Source: Hydrogenophaga pseudoflava
GTDB taxonomy: Bacteria > Pseudomonadota > Gammaproteobacteria > Burkholderiales > Burkholderiaceae_C
Reading direction: 5' to 3'
Assembly: GCF_031020795.1 (NCBI RefSeq)
Contig: NZ_JAVHJP010000009.1
Location: 62,001 to 126,000 of the forward strand
DNA: 64,000 bases
In this document: positions 1 to 9,401 of the stretch, in pieces
Layout of the letters: each line of letters starts with the position of its first letter
How positions within the stretch are numbered: position 1 is the first letter of the stretch
Notes under the pieces: model-generated
Database searches by the model: none
What the model was told of the DNA's origin: nothing
The model's input: the letters and a program-made list of their open reading frames with translations, nothing else
Position numbers and translations under genes: made by a program

Positions 1-391
1 CGCCAGCGTGGCGATCTGGGAGCGGTCGGTGAGGCACCTGGGCGTCTTCATCGAGCGCCGCCCGGCCCACGTCCGGCAGCAGATGGAGCGGTACCTCGCG
101 GTGCCGCCGCCGGTGAAGATCGAGTTGGGTCCGATGGAGCCCGGGGCGTCGTTGCGCATCAATGGCGAGGCGCTGGAGAGTGGCGCCGGGCGGCCGGCGC
201 AGGTGCTGTACACACCAGGCACGCCGCTGAAGATCGAGGTCGTCGAAGGCCCTTGCCGCCGCTTCCAGGGCTGGCAGGGGCAGGCCTCCCGGGCAGCGTC
301 GCTCGAACTGGTGGTGGACCGGCCGCTGGCGCTCACGCCGCAGTGGGGGCCGGCCTGTGGCCCCGCTGCCGCGCGGGCGCAGGGTTCGTAA
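1..391 (+). CDS. CotH-kinase-like protein, C-terminal fragment (5' end outside window)
   Basis: The reading frame is open to the left edge and ends with TAA at 389-391, so only about 129 C-terminal residues are visible. The stretch HLGVFIERRPAHVRQQM resembles the end of the CotH kinase domain of spore-coat-like proteins. It is followed by a short beta-rich tail of the type seen after that domain (RFQGWQG, LALTPQW). CotH-like proteins in Gram-negatives are usually secreted or periplasmic, with a kinase-like fold. The catalytic part lies outside the window, so activity cannot be judged. pyrF starts only 9 bp downstream on the same strand, so read-through transcription is plausible. The family call rests on remembered similarity of this tail. 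Confidence 0.6.
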   Translation, partial: ASVAIWERSVRHLGVFIERRPAHVRQQMERYLAVPPPVKIELGPMEPGASLRINGEALESGAGRPAQVLYTPGTPLKIEVVEGPCRRFQGWQGQASRAASLELVVDRPLALTPQWGPACGPAAARAQGS

Positions 392-400
392 AATTCGGGG

Positions 401-1240
401 ATGACCTTCCTCGACATGCTGGGCGCGGCAGAGCGCCAGAACCAGTCCCTGCTCTGCGTCGGCCTCGACCCCGACCCCGCGAAATTCCCGGCCGGCCTGA
501 AGGGCGACGCCTCGAAAATCTACGACTTCTGCGCCGCCATCGTCGAGGCCACGGCCGACGCCGTGATCGCCTTCAAGCCGCAGATCGCCTACTTTGCCGC
601 GCACCGCGCCGAAGACCAGCTTGAAAAGCTGATGCGGCACATGAAGGCGGTGGCGCCGCAGGTGCCGGTGATCCTGGACGCCAAGCGCGGCGACATCGGC
701 AGCACCGCCGAGCAGTACGCCATCGAGGCCTTCGAGCGCTACGGCGCCGACGCCGTGACCCTCTCGCCCTTCATGGGCTGGGACTCGGTCCAGCCCTATC
801 TGAAATACGAGGGCAAAGGCGCCTTCCTGCTGTGCCGCACCTCCAACCCCGGCGGTGACGACCTGCAGAACCAGAGGCTGGCCTCGGTCGACGGCCAGCC
901 GCGCGTCTACGAACACGTCGCGAAGCTCGCACAGGGCCCGTGGAACCTCAACGGCCAGCTCGGCCTGGTGGTCGGTGCCACCTACCCGGCCGAAATCGAA
1001 CGGGTGCGCGAACTGGCGCCGACGCTGCCGCTGCTGATCCCCGGCGTGGGCGCGCAGGGTGGCGACGCCGTGGCCACGATCCGCGCCGGTTACCGCACCC
1101 AGGGCGGCGCCACCACCGGCCCGGTGATCGTCAACAGCTCGCGCGCGGTGCTCTACGCCTCGGGTGGCGCCGACTTTGCGGCCGCCGCGCGCGCCGAGGC
1201 CCTGCGCACACGCGAGGTCCTGAACGCTGCCAAGGCGTGA
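401..1240 (+). CDS. pyrF: Orotidine 5'-phosphate decarboxylase (type 2)
   Basis: PyrF makes UMP by decarboxylating orotidine 5'-phosphate, the last step of pyrimidine synthesis in the cytosol. The 279-residue product has the signature [10 protein letters not shown] at residues 93-102, containing the catalytic Asp-Lys pair. It also has an early substrate-binding CVGLDPDP segment near residue 19 and a late [10 protein letters not shown] phosphate-binding loop. The length of about 270-280 fits the longer type 2 family, rather than the roughly 245-residue E. coli enzyme. The ATG at 401 is the first start after the upstream stop and begins the conserved N-terminus. The gene lies close behind the CotH-like tail and 11 bp before a glutathione transferase, so the three may be co-transcribed. 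Confidence 0.95.
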   Translation: MTFLDMLGAAERQNQSLLCVGLDPDPAKFPAGLKGDASKIYDFCAAIVEATADAVIAFKPQIAYFAAHRAEDQLEKLMRHMKAVAPQVPVILDAKRGDIGSTAEQYAIEAFERYGADAVTLSPFMGWDSVQPYLKYEGKGAFLLCRTSNPGGDDLQNQRLASVDGQPRVYEHVAKLAQGPWNLNGQLGLVVGATYPAEIERVRELAPTLPLLIPGVGAQGGDAVATIRAGYRTQGGATTGPVIVNSSRAVLYASGGADFAAAARAEALRTREVLNAAKA

Positions 1241-1251
1241 GCGGGCTCACC

Positions 1252-1881
1252 ATGAAGCTCTACGTGTCGCCCCGCGCCCCCAACCCGCGCCGGGTGCAGA
1301 TGTTCCTGGCCGAGAAGGGCATCGACCCGGTGGCCCACGGCATCGAGCTGGTGAATGTCGACCTCAACGCCCAGGAACACAAGAGCCCCGCCTTCCGCGC
1401 CAAGAGCCCGCTGGCGCGCATTCCCGCGCTGGAGTTCGACGACGGGCGCGTGCTGACCGAGACCCGGGCCATCTGCACCTGGATCGAAGGGCAGCACCCC
1501 GAGCCCAATCTGATGGGCGCGGACGCCACGGAGCGGGCCTTCATCGAGATGGCCGACCGGCGCATCGAGTGGTATTTCCTGCTGCCCATCGCCAACTGCG
1601 TGCGCCACACCCACCCGGGCCTGGCGCCGCTGGAGCAGCCGCAGTTTCCCGACTTCGGCCGTTCGCAGGGCGAGAAGCTGCGCGAGACCGCGGTCTGGCT
1701 CGATGCCGAGCTGCAGCGCCAGCCCTGGATCGCCGGTGAGCGCTTCACCATCGCCGACATCACCGCCTTCTGCGCCATCGAGTTCGCGAAACTGATGCGC
1801 TTCCACGCGGGCGAGCAGGGTTTGTCTGCCTTGCAGGCCTGGCGCGACCGGGTCTCGCAGCGCCCTGCGGCCCGGACCTGA
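1252..1881 (+). CDS. Glutathione S-transferase family protein
   Basis: A 209-residue cytosolic protein with the two-domain GST layout. The N-terminal thioredoxin-like part (residues 1-80) contains the cis-proline segment around IPALEF and the glutathione-contacting LTETRAI. A helical C-terminal domain follows and ends in the usual GERFTIADIT N-capping-box motif. Such enzymes conjugate or reduce electrophiles with glutathione; the substrate cannot be read from the sequence. The ATG at 1252 lies 11 bp after pyrF and starts directly with the first beta strand (MKLYVSP), which supports it over upstream starts. A strong hairpin at 1890-1915 follows the stop codon. Confidence 0.88.
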   Translation: MKLYVSPRAPNPRRVQMFLAEKGIDPVAHGIELVNVDLNAQEHKSPAFRAKSPLARIPALEFDDGRVLTETRAICTWIEGQHPEPNLMGADATERAFIEMADRRIEWYFLLPIANCVRHTHPGLAPLEQPQFPDFGRSQGEKLRETAVWLDAELQRQPWIAGERFTIADITAFCAIEFAKLMRFHAGEQGLSALQAWRDRVSQRPAART

Positions 1882-1889
1882 AACCAATG

Positions 1890-1915
1890 CCGGATGCCCG
1901 GGCGGGGGCATCCGG
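1890..1915 (+). terminator. Hairpin downstream of the GST gene
   Basis: A perfect 10-bp stem (1890-1899 with 1906-1915) closes a 6-nt GC loop, 9 bp after the GST stop. There is no clear U-run after it, so it may be a Rho-assisted or weak terminator. It separates pyrF-GST from the mipA-like gene. Confidence 0.5.
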
Positions 1916-1950
1916 GGCGCCTTCATATTGGGTGGCTATGATCTGCGCCC

Positions 1951-2790
1951 ATGCTGTCCATCTCTCACCGCTGGGGTCTGGGTCTGGTTCTGGGGGCGTC
2001 GGCCGCCGCTGCGTCGGCCGCCGCTGCGTCGGCTGCCGACGGTGACTGGCTCACCATTGAAGGCGACTACCTGATCGGTGCATCGGTCGTGTCCGGCAAC
2101 GGCCACGTCGGCGATGCGCCGGTGCGCTACGACTTCAAGCCCATGTGGGCCTTCCAGCTGGGGCCGTTCCGGGTCTCGCGTTCCCGGGCGTCCAGCCTGC
2201 TCAAGGCGGGCCGGGAAGAACTGGAAACCGGCGTGAGCGCCGATTTCGGCATCTTCAACGACTGGCGTCTGGGCGCGTCGCTGCGCATGGACAACGGGCG
2301 CGACTCCGGGGACGACCCGCGGTTCAGCGGGCTGCCCGACATCCCGTCCACCCTGCGCGCCCGCATCTCCACCGGCTCGGCGCTGGGCGAACACTGGAGC
2401 TGGACCACCAGCATCGACAAGGACCTGCTCGGACGTCGCGGCGGGTCGCGGCTGGCCGCCGGCCTCAACTACCGCCACCCTCTGACCGAACACAGCTACT
2501 GGGATTTCGGCCTGGGCGCGACCTACGGCGACAAGACCTACCTGCAGACCCATTACGGCATCACGCCCGAGACGGCCGAGCGCGTCGGGCGTTCGCCGTA
2601 CACGCTGAGCAGCGGCTGGGAGAACGTGCGCGCCAGCGCCCAGTACACCCACGTGCTGAGCGAACACTGGGTGCTGTTCGGTGGCCTGGACCTCTCGCGC
2701 ATGCTGTCGTCGCCCTCGCGCAGCCCGCTGGTGGGGCGCAAGACCACGCACTCGATCAGCGCGGGCATTGCGTTTCGCGGGAAGCGCTGA
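1951..2790 (+). CDS. MipA/OmpV family outer-membrane protein
   Basis: A 279-residue protein with an Ala-rich signal peptide (residues 1-30, likely cleaved near SAADG) followed by a beta-barrel-like sequence of alternating hydrophobic strands. The C-terminal third carries the family hallmark YGDKTYLQTHYGIT followed by a strand-rich tail ending AGIAFRGKR. MipA/OmpV proteins are outer-membrane barrels; in E. coli MipA scaffolds murein enzymes, while in other species they act as porin-like or antigenic proteins, so the role here is open. The signal peptide is encoded by a 15-bp tandem repeat (1996-2040). The gene converges on uvrA with 3 bp between the stops. Confidence 0.85.
   Translation: MLSISHRWGLGLVLGASAAAASAAAASAADGDWLTIEGDYLIGASVVSGNGHVGDAPVRYDFKPMWAFQLGPFRVSRSRASSLLKAGREELETGVSADFGIFNDWRLGASLRMDNGRDSGDDPRFSGLPDIPSTLRARISTGSALGEHWSWTTSIDKDLLGRRGGSRLAAGLNYRHPLTEHSYWDFGLGATYGDKTYLQTHYGITPETAERVGRSPYTLSSGWENVRASAQYTHVLSEHWVLFGGLDLSRMLSSPSRSPLVGRKTTHSISAGIAFRGKR
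1996..2040 (+). repeat. 15-bp in-frame tandem repeat in a signal-peptide coding region
   Basis: The unit gcgtcggccgccgct occurs twice exactly (1996-2010, 2011-2025) and a third time with changes (2026-2040). Each unit encodes Ala-Ser-Ala-Ala-Ala within the signal peptide of the MipA-like protein. Copy-number slippage would change signal-peptide length without a frameshift. Confidence 0.8.
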
Positions 2791-2793
2791 TCC

Positions 2794-5700
2794 TCAGCGC
2801 CGCAGCAGCCGCGCCAGGTAGCGCCCGGTGTGGCTGGCCTCGCAGGCGGCCACGGTTTCCGGCGTGCCTTGCACCACCACCGTGCCGCCGCCTGAGCCGC
2901 CTTCGGGGCCCATGTCGATCAGCCAGTCGGCGGTCTTGATCACGTCGAGGTTGTGTTCGATGACCACGATGGTGTTGCCCGCGTCGCGCAACTGGTGCAG
3001 CACCTTGAGCAGCAGCTCGATGTCGGCGAAGTGCAGGCCGGTGGTGGGTTCGTCGAGGATGTAGAGCGTGCGGCCGGTGTCGCGTTTGCTCAGTTCCTGT
3101 GCCAGCTTGACCCGCTGCGCCTCGCCGCCGGAGAGCGTGGTGGCGCTCTGGCCCAGGCGCACATAGGACAGGCCCACGTCCAGCAGGGTCTGCAGCTTGC
3201 GGTGCAGCGTGGGCACGGCGCTGAAGAAATCGGCCGCGTGCTCCACCGTCATGTCCAGGATCTGCGCGATGTTGCGGCCCTTGTACTGGACCTCCAGCGT
3301 CTCGCGGTTGTAGCGCTGGCCGTGGCAGACCTCGCAGGGCACGTAGACGTCGGGCAGGAAGTGCATCTCCACCTTGACCACCCCGTCGCCCTGGCAGGCC
3401 TCGCAGCGGCCACCGGCCACGTTGAAGCTGAAGCGCCCCGGCCCATAGCCGCGTTCGCGCGCCGTCGGCACCTCCGCCATCAGCTCGCGGATGCCGGTGA
3501 ACAGGCCGGTGTAGGTGGCCGGGTTGCTGCGCGGCGTGCGGCCGATGGGGCTCTGGTCGACGTTGATGACCTTGTCGAAGTGCTCGATGCCTTCGACGGC
3601 CTCGTGCTCGGCCGGCTCGTCGTGCGAGCGGTACAGCGTGCGCGCCACCGCGGCGTAGAGGGTGTCGTTGACGAGCGTGGATTTGCCCGAGCCGGAGACA
3701 CCGGTGACGCAGGTCAGCAGGCCCACCGGGAAGGCCACGCTCACGTCCTTGAGGTTGTGGCCCCTGGCGCCGCGCACGCGGATTTCCTGCAGCTCGCCCA
3801 GCGTGGCCTCGTGGGCGGCCTGCCGTTCGGCGCGGCGCTCGGCCGCCGGGCTCATGGGGAATTTCGACTTGACCGGCGCGGCCTTCACCTCGGGCTTGAT
3901 GACCGGCAGCCAGGGTGTGCGCCGCGCGGGCACGGCGATCTCTTTCACGCCGCTCAGGTACTGGCCGGTGAGCGAGTTCGGGTCGGCCATCACCGCGGCC
4001 GGCGTGCCCTGCGACATCACCCGCCCGCCATGCACACCGGCACCGGGGCCGATGTCGATCACGTGGTCGGCGGTGCGGATCATGTCCTCGTCGTGCTCCA
4101 CCACCAGCACGGTGTTGCCCAGGTCGCGCAGGTGCTGCAGCGTGCCGATCAAGCGGTCGTTGTCGCGCTGGTGCAGGCCGATGCTGGGCTCGTCCAGCAC
4201 ATACATCACGCCCGACAGGCCCGAGCCGATCTGGCTCGCCAGCCGGATACGCTGCGCCTCGCCACCGCTGAGCGTGTCGGCGCTGCGGTCCAGGCTCAGG
4301 TAGTTCAGGCCCACGTCGTTGAGGAATTTCAGGCGCTGGCGGATCTCGTTCACCACCCGCGCAGCGATGTCGGCCTTGGCCCCCTGCAATTCGAGCCTGT
4401 GGAAGTAGTGCAGCGCCTCGCCCAGCGTGATGTGACTGACCTTGTAGATCGGCTGGCGCTGTTCGCCTTCGCCGACGAAGACGTGCCGCGCTTCCTTGCG
4501 CAGTCGCGTGCCGCCGCATTCGGGGCACGGCTGCGTGCTGCGGTAGCGCGCGAGCTCCTCGCGCACCGCCACGCTGTCGGTTTCGCGGTAGCGGCGCTCG
4601 AAGTTGCGGATGATGCCTTCGAAGGGGTGCTTCTTCGCGATCTTCTTGCCCGCACGCTCGCCCGACTCCAGCGCGTAGCTGAACCTGATTTCTTCTTCGC
4701 CCGAGCCGTAGAGCAGCACCTGCTGCACCTTTTGCGGCAGGCTTTCCCATGGCGCCTCGGCGTCGAAGCCGTAGTGCGCCGCCAGGCTCTCGATCATCGC
4801 GAAGTAGTAGCCGTTGCGCCGGTCCCAGCCCTTGATGGCGCCGCTGGCCAGGCTCAGCGAAGGGAAGGCGACCACGCGCTCGGCGTCGAACACCTCGGTG
4901 CTGCCGATACCGTCGCAGGCCGGGCACGCGCCCATGGGCGAGTTGAACGAGAACAGGCGCGGCTCCAGCTCGCCCACGGTGTGGGTGCAGGCCGGACAGG
5001 CGAACTTGGCCGAAAACGCCTGTTCGGCGCCGGTGTCCATGTCCACCGTCAGCGCGCGGCCCTCGGCGAGGCGCAGCGCGGCCTCAAAGCTCTCGGCCAG
5101 TCGCTGTCGCTGGGGATTGGTCCCCTCTTCGGCGGCCGAGCGCACCTTGATGCGGTCGATCACCACGTCGATGTTGTGCTTCTCGGTCTTTTTCAGCGCC
5201 GGCAGGGCTTCGGCCTCGACCACCTCGCCGTTGAGCCGGAAGCGCACATAACCCTGGGCCTGCATCTCGGCGAACAGCTCGGTGAACTCGCCCTTCTTCT
5301 CGCGCGCCACCGGTGCCAGGATCATGAGCTTCGTGCCCTCCGGCAGGGCCAGCACCGTGTCCACCATCTGCGCCACGCTCTGCGACGCCAGCGGCAGGTC
5401 GTGGTCGGGGCAGTAGGGCGTGCCGGCGCGGGCGTACAGGAGGCGCAGGTAATCGTGGATCTCGGTCACCGTGCCCACGGTGGAACGCGGGTTGTGGCTG
5501 GTGGCCTTCTGCTCGATGGCGATCGCGGGCGACAGGCCCTCGATCAGGTCCACGTCGGGCTTGTCCATCAGCTGCAGGAACTGGCGCGCGTAGGCGCTGA
5601 GGCTCTCCACGTAGCGGCGCTGGCCTTCGGCGTACAGCGTGTCGAAGGCCAGGCTGGACTTGCCCGAACCCGACAGCCCCGTGATGACCACCAGCGACTG

Positions 5701-5838
5701 TTTGGGGATGTCCAGGTCGATGTTCTTGAGGTTGTGGGTGCGCGCGCCGCGGACCGACAGGGTGGTGGCGGTGGGGTGGGCGGCGGGAAGGGGGGGCTTG
5801 GAGTCCACGGGCAGGGCGTCAAAAGGGCAACCCAGCAT
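2794..5838 (-). CDS. uvrA: Excinuclease ABC subunit A
   Basis: UvrA is the damage-sensing ATPase of nucleotide excision repair; with UvrB it scans DNA and loads the incision complex. The 1014-residue product has two ABC modules: Walker [10 protein letters not shown] near the N-terminus and GVSGSGKST in the second half. The matching LSGGEAQR signatures are both present. Zinc-finger cysteine pairs are visible (CPAC...[18 protein letters not shown]...CEVCHG). It is longer than the 940-residue E. coli protein, mainly through a basic linker between the halves (around [17 protein letters not shown]). I chose the ATG at 5838 because upstream in-frame codons run into the intergenic repeat and the divergent MFS gene. 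Confidence 0.97.
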   Translation of the reverse strand: MLGCPFDALPVDSKPPLPAAHPTATTLSVRGARTHNLKNIDLDIPKQSLVVITGLSGSGKSSLAFDTLYAEGQRRYVESLSAYARQFLQLMDKPDVDLIEGLSPAIAIEQKATSHNPRSTVGTVTEIHDYLRLLYARAGTPYCPDHDLPLASQSVAQMVDTVLALPEGTKLMILAPVAREKKGEFTELFAEMQAQGYVRFRLNGEVVEAEALPALKKTEKHNIDVVIDRIKVRSAAEEGTNPQRQRLAESFEAALRLAEGRALTVDMDTGAEQAFSAKFACPACTHTVGELEPRLFSFNSPMGACPACDGIGSTEVFDAERVVAFPSLSLASGAIKGWDRRNGYYFAMIESLAAHYGFDAEAPWESLPQKVQQVLLYGSGEEEIRFSYALESGERAGKKIAKKHPFEGIIRNFERRYRETDSVAVREELARYRSTQPCPECGGTRLRKEARHVFVGEGEQRQPIYKVSHITLGEALHYFHRLELQGAKADIAARVVNEIRQRLKFLNDVGLNYLSLDRSADTLSGGEAQRIRLASQIGSGLSGVMYVLDEPSIGLHQRDNDRLIGTLQHLRDLGNTVLVVEHDEDMIRTADHVIDIGPGAGVHGGRVMSQGTPAAVMADPNSLTGQYLSGVKEIAVPARRTPWLPVIKPEVKAAPVKSKFPMSPAAERRAERQAAHEATLGELQEIRVRGARGHNLKDVSVAFPVGLLTCVTGVSGSGKSTLVNDTLYAAVARTLYRSHDEPAEHEAVEGIEHFDKVINVDQSPIGRTPRSNPATYTGLFTGIRELMAEVPTARERGYGPGRFSFNVAGGRCEACQGDGVVKVEMHFLPDVYVPCEVCHGQRYNRETLEVQYKGRNIAQILDMTVEHAADFFSAVPTLHRKLQTLLDVGLSYVRLGQSATTLSGGEAQRVKLAQELSKRDTGRTLYILDEPTTGLHFADIELLLKVLHQLRDAGNTIVVIEHNLDVIKTADWLIDMGPEGGSGGGTVVVQGTPETVAACEASHTGRYLARLLRR

Positions 5839-5846
5839 GATAAGCC

Positions 5847-5920
5847 GCCCCCACGCTCCACCGCTAGTGCGGGTCGCTGCCCCCCGAGGGGGCGCGATTC
5901 GGCTTGGGGCGGCCCGGCGC
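5847..5920. repeat. GC-rich intergenic repeat, copy 1
   Basis: About 74 bp lying between the divergent starts of uvrA and the MFS gene. It shares with 51227-51298 an identical 19-bp left end beginning gcccccacgctccaccgct, an identical 24-bp core containing the hairpin gccccccgagggggc, and a right-end block cttggggcggcc. The two copies differ by one indel and scattered substitutions. From memory, similar elements are common between genes in Comamonadaceae; function unknown. Confidence 0.75.
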
Positions 5921-5938
5921 CGAATCCTGTTCGCTGCC

Positions 5939-7216
5939 ATGCCCGACAATCACGCCTTTGCCCCGATCGCCCATCCCGCCGTGTCCCCGACCCCCGCCAC
6001 CCCGGATTCGACAGACCCCCACCGCATGACGCCCGCCGAGCGCCGCGCCAGCGCCTCGCTGGCCCTGGTGTTCGCGCTGCGCATGCTCGGCCTGTTCATC
6101 GTGCTGCCGGTGTTCGCGCTGGAAGCCGCGCGCCTGCCTGGGGGAGACGACCCGGCCCGTGTGGGTTTCGCCATGGGCCTGTACGGCCTGACGCAGGCGT
6201 TTCTTCAGATCCCGTTCGGCATCGCCTCCGACCGCTTCGGCCGCAAGCGCACCATCGTGACCGGCCTGCTGCTGTTCGCGGCGGGCAGCGCCATCGCCGC
6301 CTGGGCGCCCGACCTCACCTGGCTGGCCATCGGCCGGGCGGTGCAGGGCGCGGGCGCCATCTCGGCGGCGGTCACGGCGTTCCTGGCCGACGTCACGCGC
6401 GACGCCGTGCGCACCAAGGCCATGGCCATGGTGGGCGCCAGCATCGCCCTCATGTTCGCGCTCTCGCTGGTCCTCGCGCCGCTGCTGGCCGGCTGGGTCG
6501 GCCTGTCGGGCATCTTCCTCATGACCTGCGCGCTGGCCCTGCTGGGCATCGCCGTCGTGCTGTGGGTGGCGCCGCCCGAACCGCTGGTGCACAAGCCGTC
6601 CGACATGCAGCAGGTGCGCGGCGGCCTGGCCGAGGTACTGCGCCACCCCGGCCTGCTGCGCCTGAACCTGGGCGTGTTCGTGCTGCACGCGGTGCAGCTG
6701 GCCATGTGGATGGCGCTACCGGCGCTGCTGGTGGCGGCCGGGTTGCCGAAGGCGGAGCACTGGCAGGTCTACCTGCCGGCGGTGGCGGCCTCGCTGCTGG
6801 TCATGGGCGGGGTGCTGTTTCCCATGGAGCGCAAGGGCCGGCTGCGCGCGGCTTTCCTGATCTCCATCGGCCTGATCCTGGTGGTGCAGGTCGGCCTGTG
6901 GGCTGTGGCCGGTGCGGCGCCGGGCCTGTGGACCCTGGGCGGCCTGCTGTTCGTGTTCTTCATCGGCTTCAACATGATGGAAGCCAGCCAGCCCAGCCTG
7001 GTGTCCAGGCTGGCCCCGGCCCATGCGCGTGGCGCGGCGCTGGGCGTCTACAACACCCTGCAGTCGGTCGGCTTCTTTGTCGGCGGGGCGGTGGGGGGCT
7101 GGCTGGCCCGTGCCCACGGCCCGCAGGGCCTGTTCGCCGCCTGTGCGGTGGCGACGCTGGTCTGGTTCGTGGTGGCCTGGCCGATGCAGGCGCCCGCCGT
7201 CGCACCCAAAAAGTAA
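5939..7216 (+). CDS. MFS transporter
   Basis: A 425-residue inner-membrane protein of the major facilitator superfamily with about 12 predicted membrane helices. The loop between helices 2 and 3 has the superfamily motif as [13 protein letters not shown]. Helix 4 follows as [22 protein letters not shown] polar stretch of about 30 residues precedes the first helix, so the ATG near 6026 is an alternative start. In beta-proteobacteria an MFS gene of this kind often sits between uvrA and ssb; the substrate is unknown and drug efflux is only a guess. It is divergent from uvrA across the intergenic repeat and converges on the CLC gene. Confidence 0.88.
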   Translation: MPDNHAFAPIAHPAVSPTPATPDSTDPHRMTPAERRASASLALVFALRMLGLFIVLPVFALEAARLPGGDDPARVGFAMGLYGLTQAFLQIPFGIASDRFGRKRTIVTGLLLFAAGSAIAAWAPDLTWLAIGRAVQGAGAISAAVTAFLADVTRDAVRTKAMAMVGASIALMFALSLVLAPLLAGWVGLSGIFLMTCALALLGIAVVLWVAPPEPLVHKPSDMQQVRGGLAEVLRHPGLLRLNLGVFVLHAVQLAMWMALPALLVAAGLPKAEHWQVYLPAVAASLLVMGGVLFPMERKGRLRAAFLISIGLILVVQVGLWAVAGAAPGLWTLGGLLFVFFIGFNMMEASQPSLVSRLAPAHARGAALGVYNTLQSVGFFVGGAVGGWLARAHGPQGLFAACAVATLVWFVVAWPMQAPAVAPKK

Positions 7217-7258
7217 CTCATGCCAGGCCCGTTTCCCGGCGCGCGTGCCTGATCCAGG

Positions 7259-7295
7259 GCACCCGTGGAACCGGCTGGGCCGGGCCACAGGGTGC
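7259..7295. terminator. Possible bidirectional terminator between MFS and CLC genes
   Basis: gcacccgtgg (7259-7268) pairs with ccac and gggtgc (7285-7295) around one bulged A, and the loop itself holds ccgg pairs. It lies between two convergent genes and touches the CLC stop codon. No long T-run is present on either side. Confidence 0.35.
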
Positions 7296-8614
7296 TACTT
7301 CAGTCTTTCTGCCATGGTCGTGGCCATGGACGAATAGAGCGGCCGGCTGATCATGCGCGAGATGCCGCTGGCCAGCAGCGCACAGGTGATCAGGCTGAGC
7401 ACCATGCTGTGACCGTCGGTCATCTCCATCACGATGATCATGGCGGTGATCGGGGTCTGGGTGACGCCGGCCAGAAACCCGCACATGCCCAGCGCGATCA
7501 GGGCCGCGGTGTGAGGCGAGTTGAACAGCCACGCCACGTCCGCACCCAGGCCGGCGCCGATCGACAGCGCGGGGCCGAACATGCCCGCGGGCACGCCGGC
7601 CCAGGACGAGATCCAGGAGGCCAGGAACTTCAGCCCGGTGAAGACCAGCGGGGTCTGCCCTTCGGTGCTGCCGGCGGCCAGCAGCGCGTGGGTGTGCTGG
7701 TGGCCCATGCCGGCCGTTTCGCCGTTGGTGACCACCGCGATCACCGCCACCACGAAGCCGCAGGCCGCCGCGAAGGCCACCGGCCGCTTGCGGCGGTAGG
7801 CGCAGAAGCGGTCGGGCAGACCGGTGAAGGAGGCCAGCAGCAGGCGCGACATGAGGCCACCCAGCAGACCGGCGAACACCGACACCACCAGAGCCGGTCC
7901 GATCAGGTTCCACCAGGTCAGGTCCTCCGCCTTCACCCGCCCGAAGTAGGAGAGGCTGCCGAAGGCCGATACGGAGACCAGGCCGCCGACCACGATGGCC
8001 GCGAGCATCAGGCCGCTGCTGCGGTCCTGCAGCTTGCGCGAGAGCTCCTCGATCGCGAACACGATGCCGCCCAGCGGCGTGTTGAACGCCGCGGCCAGGC
8101 CGACCGCGCCGCCGGCCACCAGCAGTTCGCGGGTGCTGATGCCGCTGTTCGGCGACAGCCAGCGCCGGGCGGCCAGCATCACGCCGGCCCCGATCTGCAC
8201 CGACGGCCCCTGGCGGCCGACCGACAGCCCGGCCAGCAGGCTGGCGGACACGCCGAGGATCTTGAACAGCGACAGCCGCAGTGAGGCGAAGCGGCCACGG
8301 TCTGCCAGCGGCGTGTCGGGTGCCAGAGCCACCAGCACCTGCGGCACACCAGAGCCGGAGGCGCCCGGGGCCCAGCGCCGCACGGCCCAGACGATCAGCG
8401 CCGTGAGGGCCGGCGTCCAGACCAGCGGCGCCCACCAGAACACCTCGCGTCCGGATTTGTAGAGGCCGAAGGTGGCATCGGACAGCAGGGTGAAGCCCAC
8501 GATGGACAGGCCGGCCAGCACCGCGAACACCATCACGATGACGCGGTCCATCCATTGCCGGCCGTCGGCGAATTCCGCACGCAGGTTCTGCAGGAAGTCC
8601 GGCTCTCGTCTCAT
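7295..8614 (-). CDS. CLC-family chloride channel/antiporter with Gln at the gating position
   Basis: A 439-residue CLC protein without a C-terminal CBS pair, predicted to move Cl- across the inner membrane. The selectivity motifs are GSGVPQ near residue 88, GRQGPSVQ at 133-140, and GVPAGMFGPALSIGAG in the second half. In E. coli ClcA the second motif is GREGP, and its Glu148 is the gate and proton acceptor; here the codon is CAG, giving Gln135. The internal proton glutamate helix (AAFNTPLGGIVFAIEEL) is kept. Known E-to-Q substitutions uncouple H+ from Cl- movement, so this protein may behave as a channel; that is inference. I chose the ATG at 8614 because upstream residues are not CLC-like. 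It is divergent from ssb. Confidence 0.9.
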   Translation of the reverse strand: MRREPDFLQNLRAEFADGRQWMDRVIVMVFAVLAGLSIVGFTLLSDATFGLYKSGREVFWWAPLVWTPALTALIVWAVRRWAPGASGSGVPQVLVALAPDTPLADRGRFASLRLSLFKILGVSASLLAGLSVGRQGPSVQIGAGVMLAARRWLSPNSGISTRELLVAGGAVGLAAAFNTPLGGIVFAIEELSRKLQDRSSGLMLAAIVVGGLVSVSAFGSLSYFGRVKAEDLTWWNLIGPALVVSVFAGLLGGLMSRLLLASFTGLPDRFCAYRRKRPVAFAAACGFVVAVIAVVTNGETAGMGHQHTHALLAAGSTEGQTPLVFTGLKFLASWISSWAGVPAGMFGPALSIGAGLGADVAWLFNSPHTAALIALGMCGFLAGVTQTPITAMIIVMEMTDGHSMVLSLITCALLASGISRMISRPLYSSMATTMAERLK

Positions 8615-8667
8615 TGCGCCCGAGTGTAGAGGCCGTCCGCCCGTTCCACGCTGCGCCAGACAGCGCA

Positions 8668-8705
8668 TTGGTCGACCGATGGGATTGCGGCACAATGGTC
8701 GACCG
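8668..8705 (+). promoter_or_regulatory. Candidate ssb promoter with a repeated palindrome
   Basis: TTGGTC (8668-8673) and CACAAT (8691-8696) are spaced 17 bp and could serve as -35 and -10 elements for ssb. The palindrome GGTCGACC occurs at 8670-8677 and again at 8698-8705, 28 bp apart, flanking the -10. This may be an operator pair. No LexA-like box was seen. Confidence 0.35.
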
Positions 8706-8755
8706 ACCGGCGGCCGGTCCTCCCGCGCCGCCCCCCATTTCTCAGGGCACATCTC

Positions 8756-9256
8756 ATGGCATCCGTCAACAAAGTCATCCTCGTCGGCAATTGCGGCCGC
8801 GACCCCGAAATCCGTTACCTGCCTTCGGGCCAGGCCGTGGCCAATGTGAGCGTGGCCACCTCCAGCCGCCGCAAGGACCGCAACAGCGGCGAGACCATTG
8901 AAGACACCCAGTGGCACCGCGTCACCTTCTACGACCGCCTGGCCGAGATCGCCGGCGAATACGTCAAGAAGGGCCGCCCGATCTACGTCGAAGGCCGCCT
9001 GAAGTACGGCACCTACACCGACAAGGCCACCGGCGTTGAAAAGAACACGGTGGACATCATCGCCACCGAACTGCAGCTGCTCGGCGGCCGCGAAGGCATG
9101 GGCGGTGGTGACGAGGGCGGTGGTGGCGGTGGCTACAGCCGCCCGGCCGCCGCACCGCGCCAAGCCCCCGCCGCCCGTCCGGCACCGGCACCCGCGCCGG
9201 CCTCCGCCCGTCCGGCCAGCGGCTTCGACGACATGGACGACGACATCCCGTTCTGA
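8756..9256 (+). CDS. ssb: Single-stranded DNA-binding protein
   Basis: SSB coats single-stranded DNA during replication, repair and recombination and recruits partners through its C-terminal tip. The 166-residue product has an N-terminal OB fold (residues 1-110; opening [18 protein letters not shown], with the conserved DTQWHRV and [10 protein letters not shown]). A disordered Gly-rich then Pro/Ala-rich linker follows, and the acidic tip ends DDDIPF, the partner-binding hook. Length and layout are typical for the family. It lies near uvrA, as often in proteobacteria, but here an MFS and a CLC gene intervene. A clear terminator follows at 9291-9329. Confidence 0.97.
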   Translation: MASVNKVILVGNCGRDPEIRYLPSGQAVANVSVATSSRRKDRNSGETIEDTQWHRVTFYDRLAEIAGEYVKKGRPIYVEGRLKYGTYTDKATGVEKNTVDIIATELQLLGGREGMGGGDEGGGGGGYSRPAAAPRQAPAARPAPAPAPASARPASGFDDMDDDIPF

Positions 9257-9265
9257 ATCCCTGAC

Positions 9266-9329
9266 ACCACGCCCCTGCGGCGTGGTCTTGAAACCCGCCC
9301 GGTGCGAGCCTGGCGGGTTTTCTTTTTTT
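9266..9329 (+). terminator. ssb terminator (tandem hairpins)
   Basis: A first 8-bp stem (9266-9273 with 9279-9286) is followed by a second 9-bp stem, aaacccgcc (9291-9299) with ggcgggttt (9312-9320). A T-rich run follows to 9329. The second hairpin has the classic intrinsic-terminator form. Confidence 0.85.
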
Positions 9330-9401
9330 GCGCCACTCTGGCGGCCTGTTCCGTCTACCGTGACAGCCCGTTGCGGGCAAAGCCTCGGCACAATCGGTCT
9401 G

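Noticed and set aside
2953-7350. Very long open frame on the + strand opposite uvrA and across the MFS gene
   Set aside because: It is a shadow frame caused by high GC; its product is low-complexity Arg/Ala/His and it overlaps confidently identified genes.
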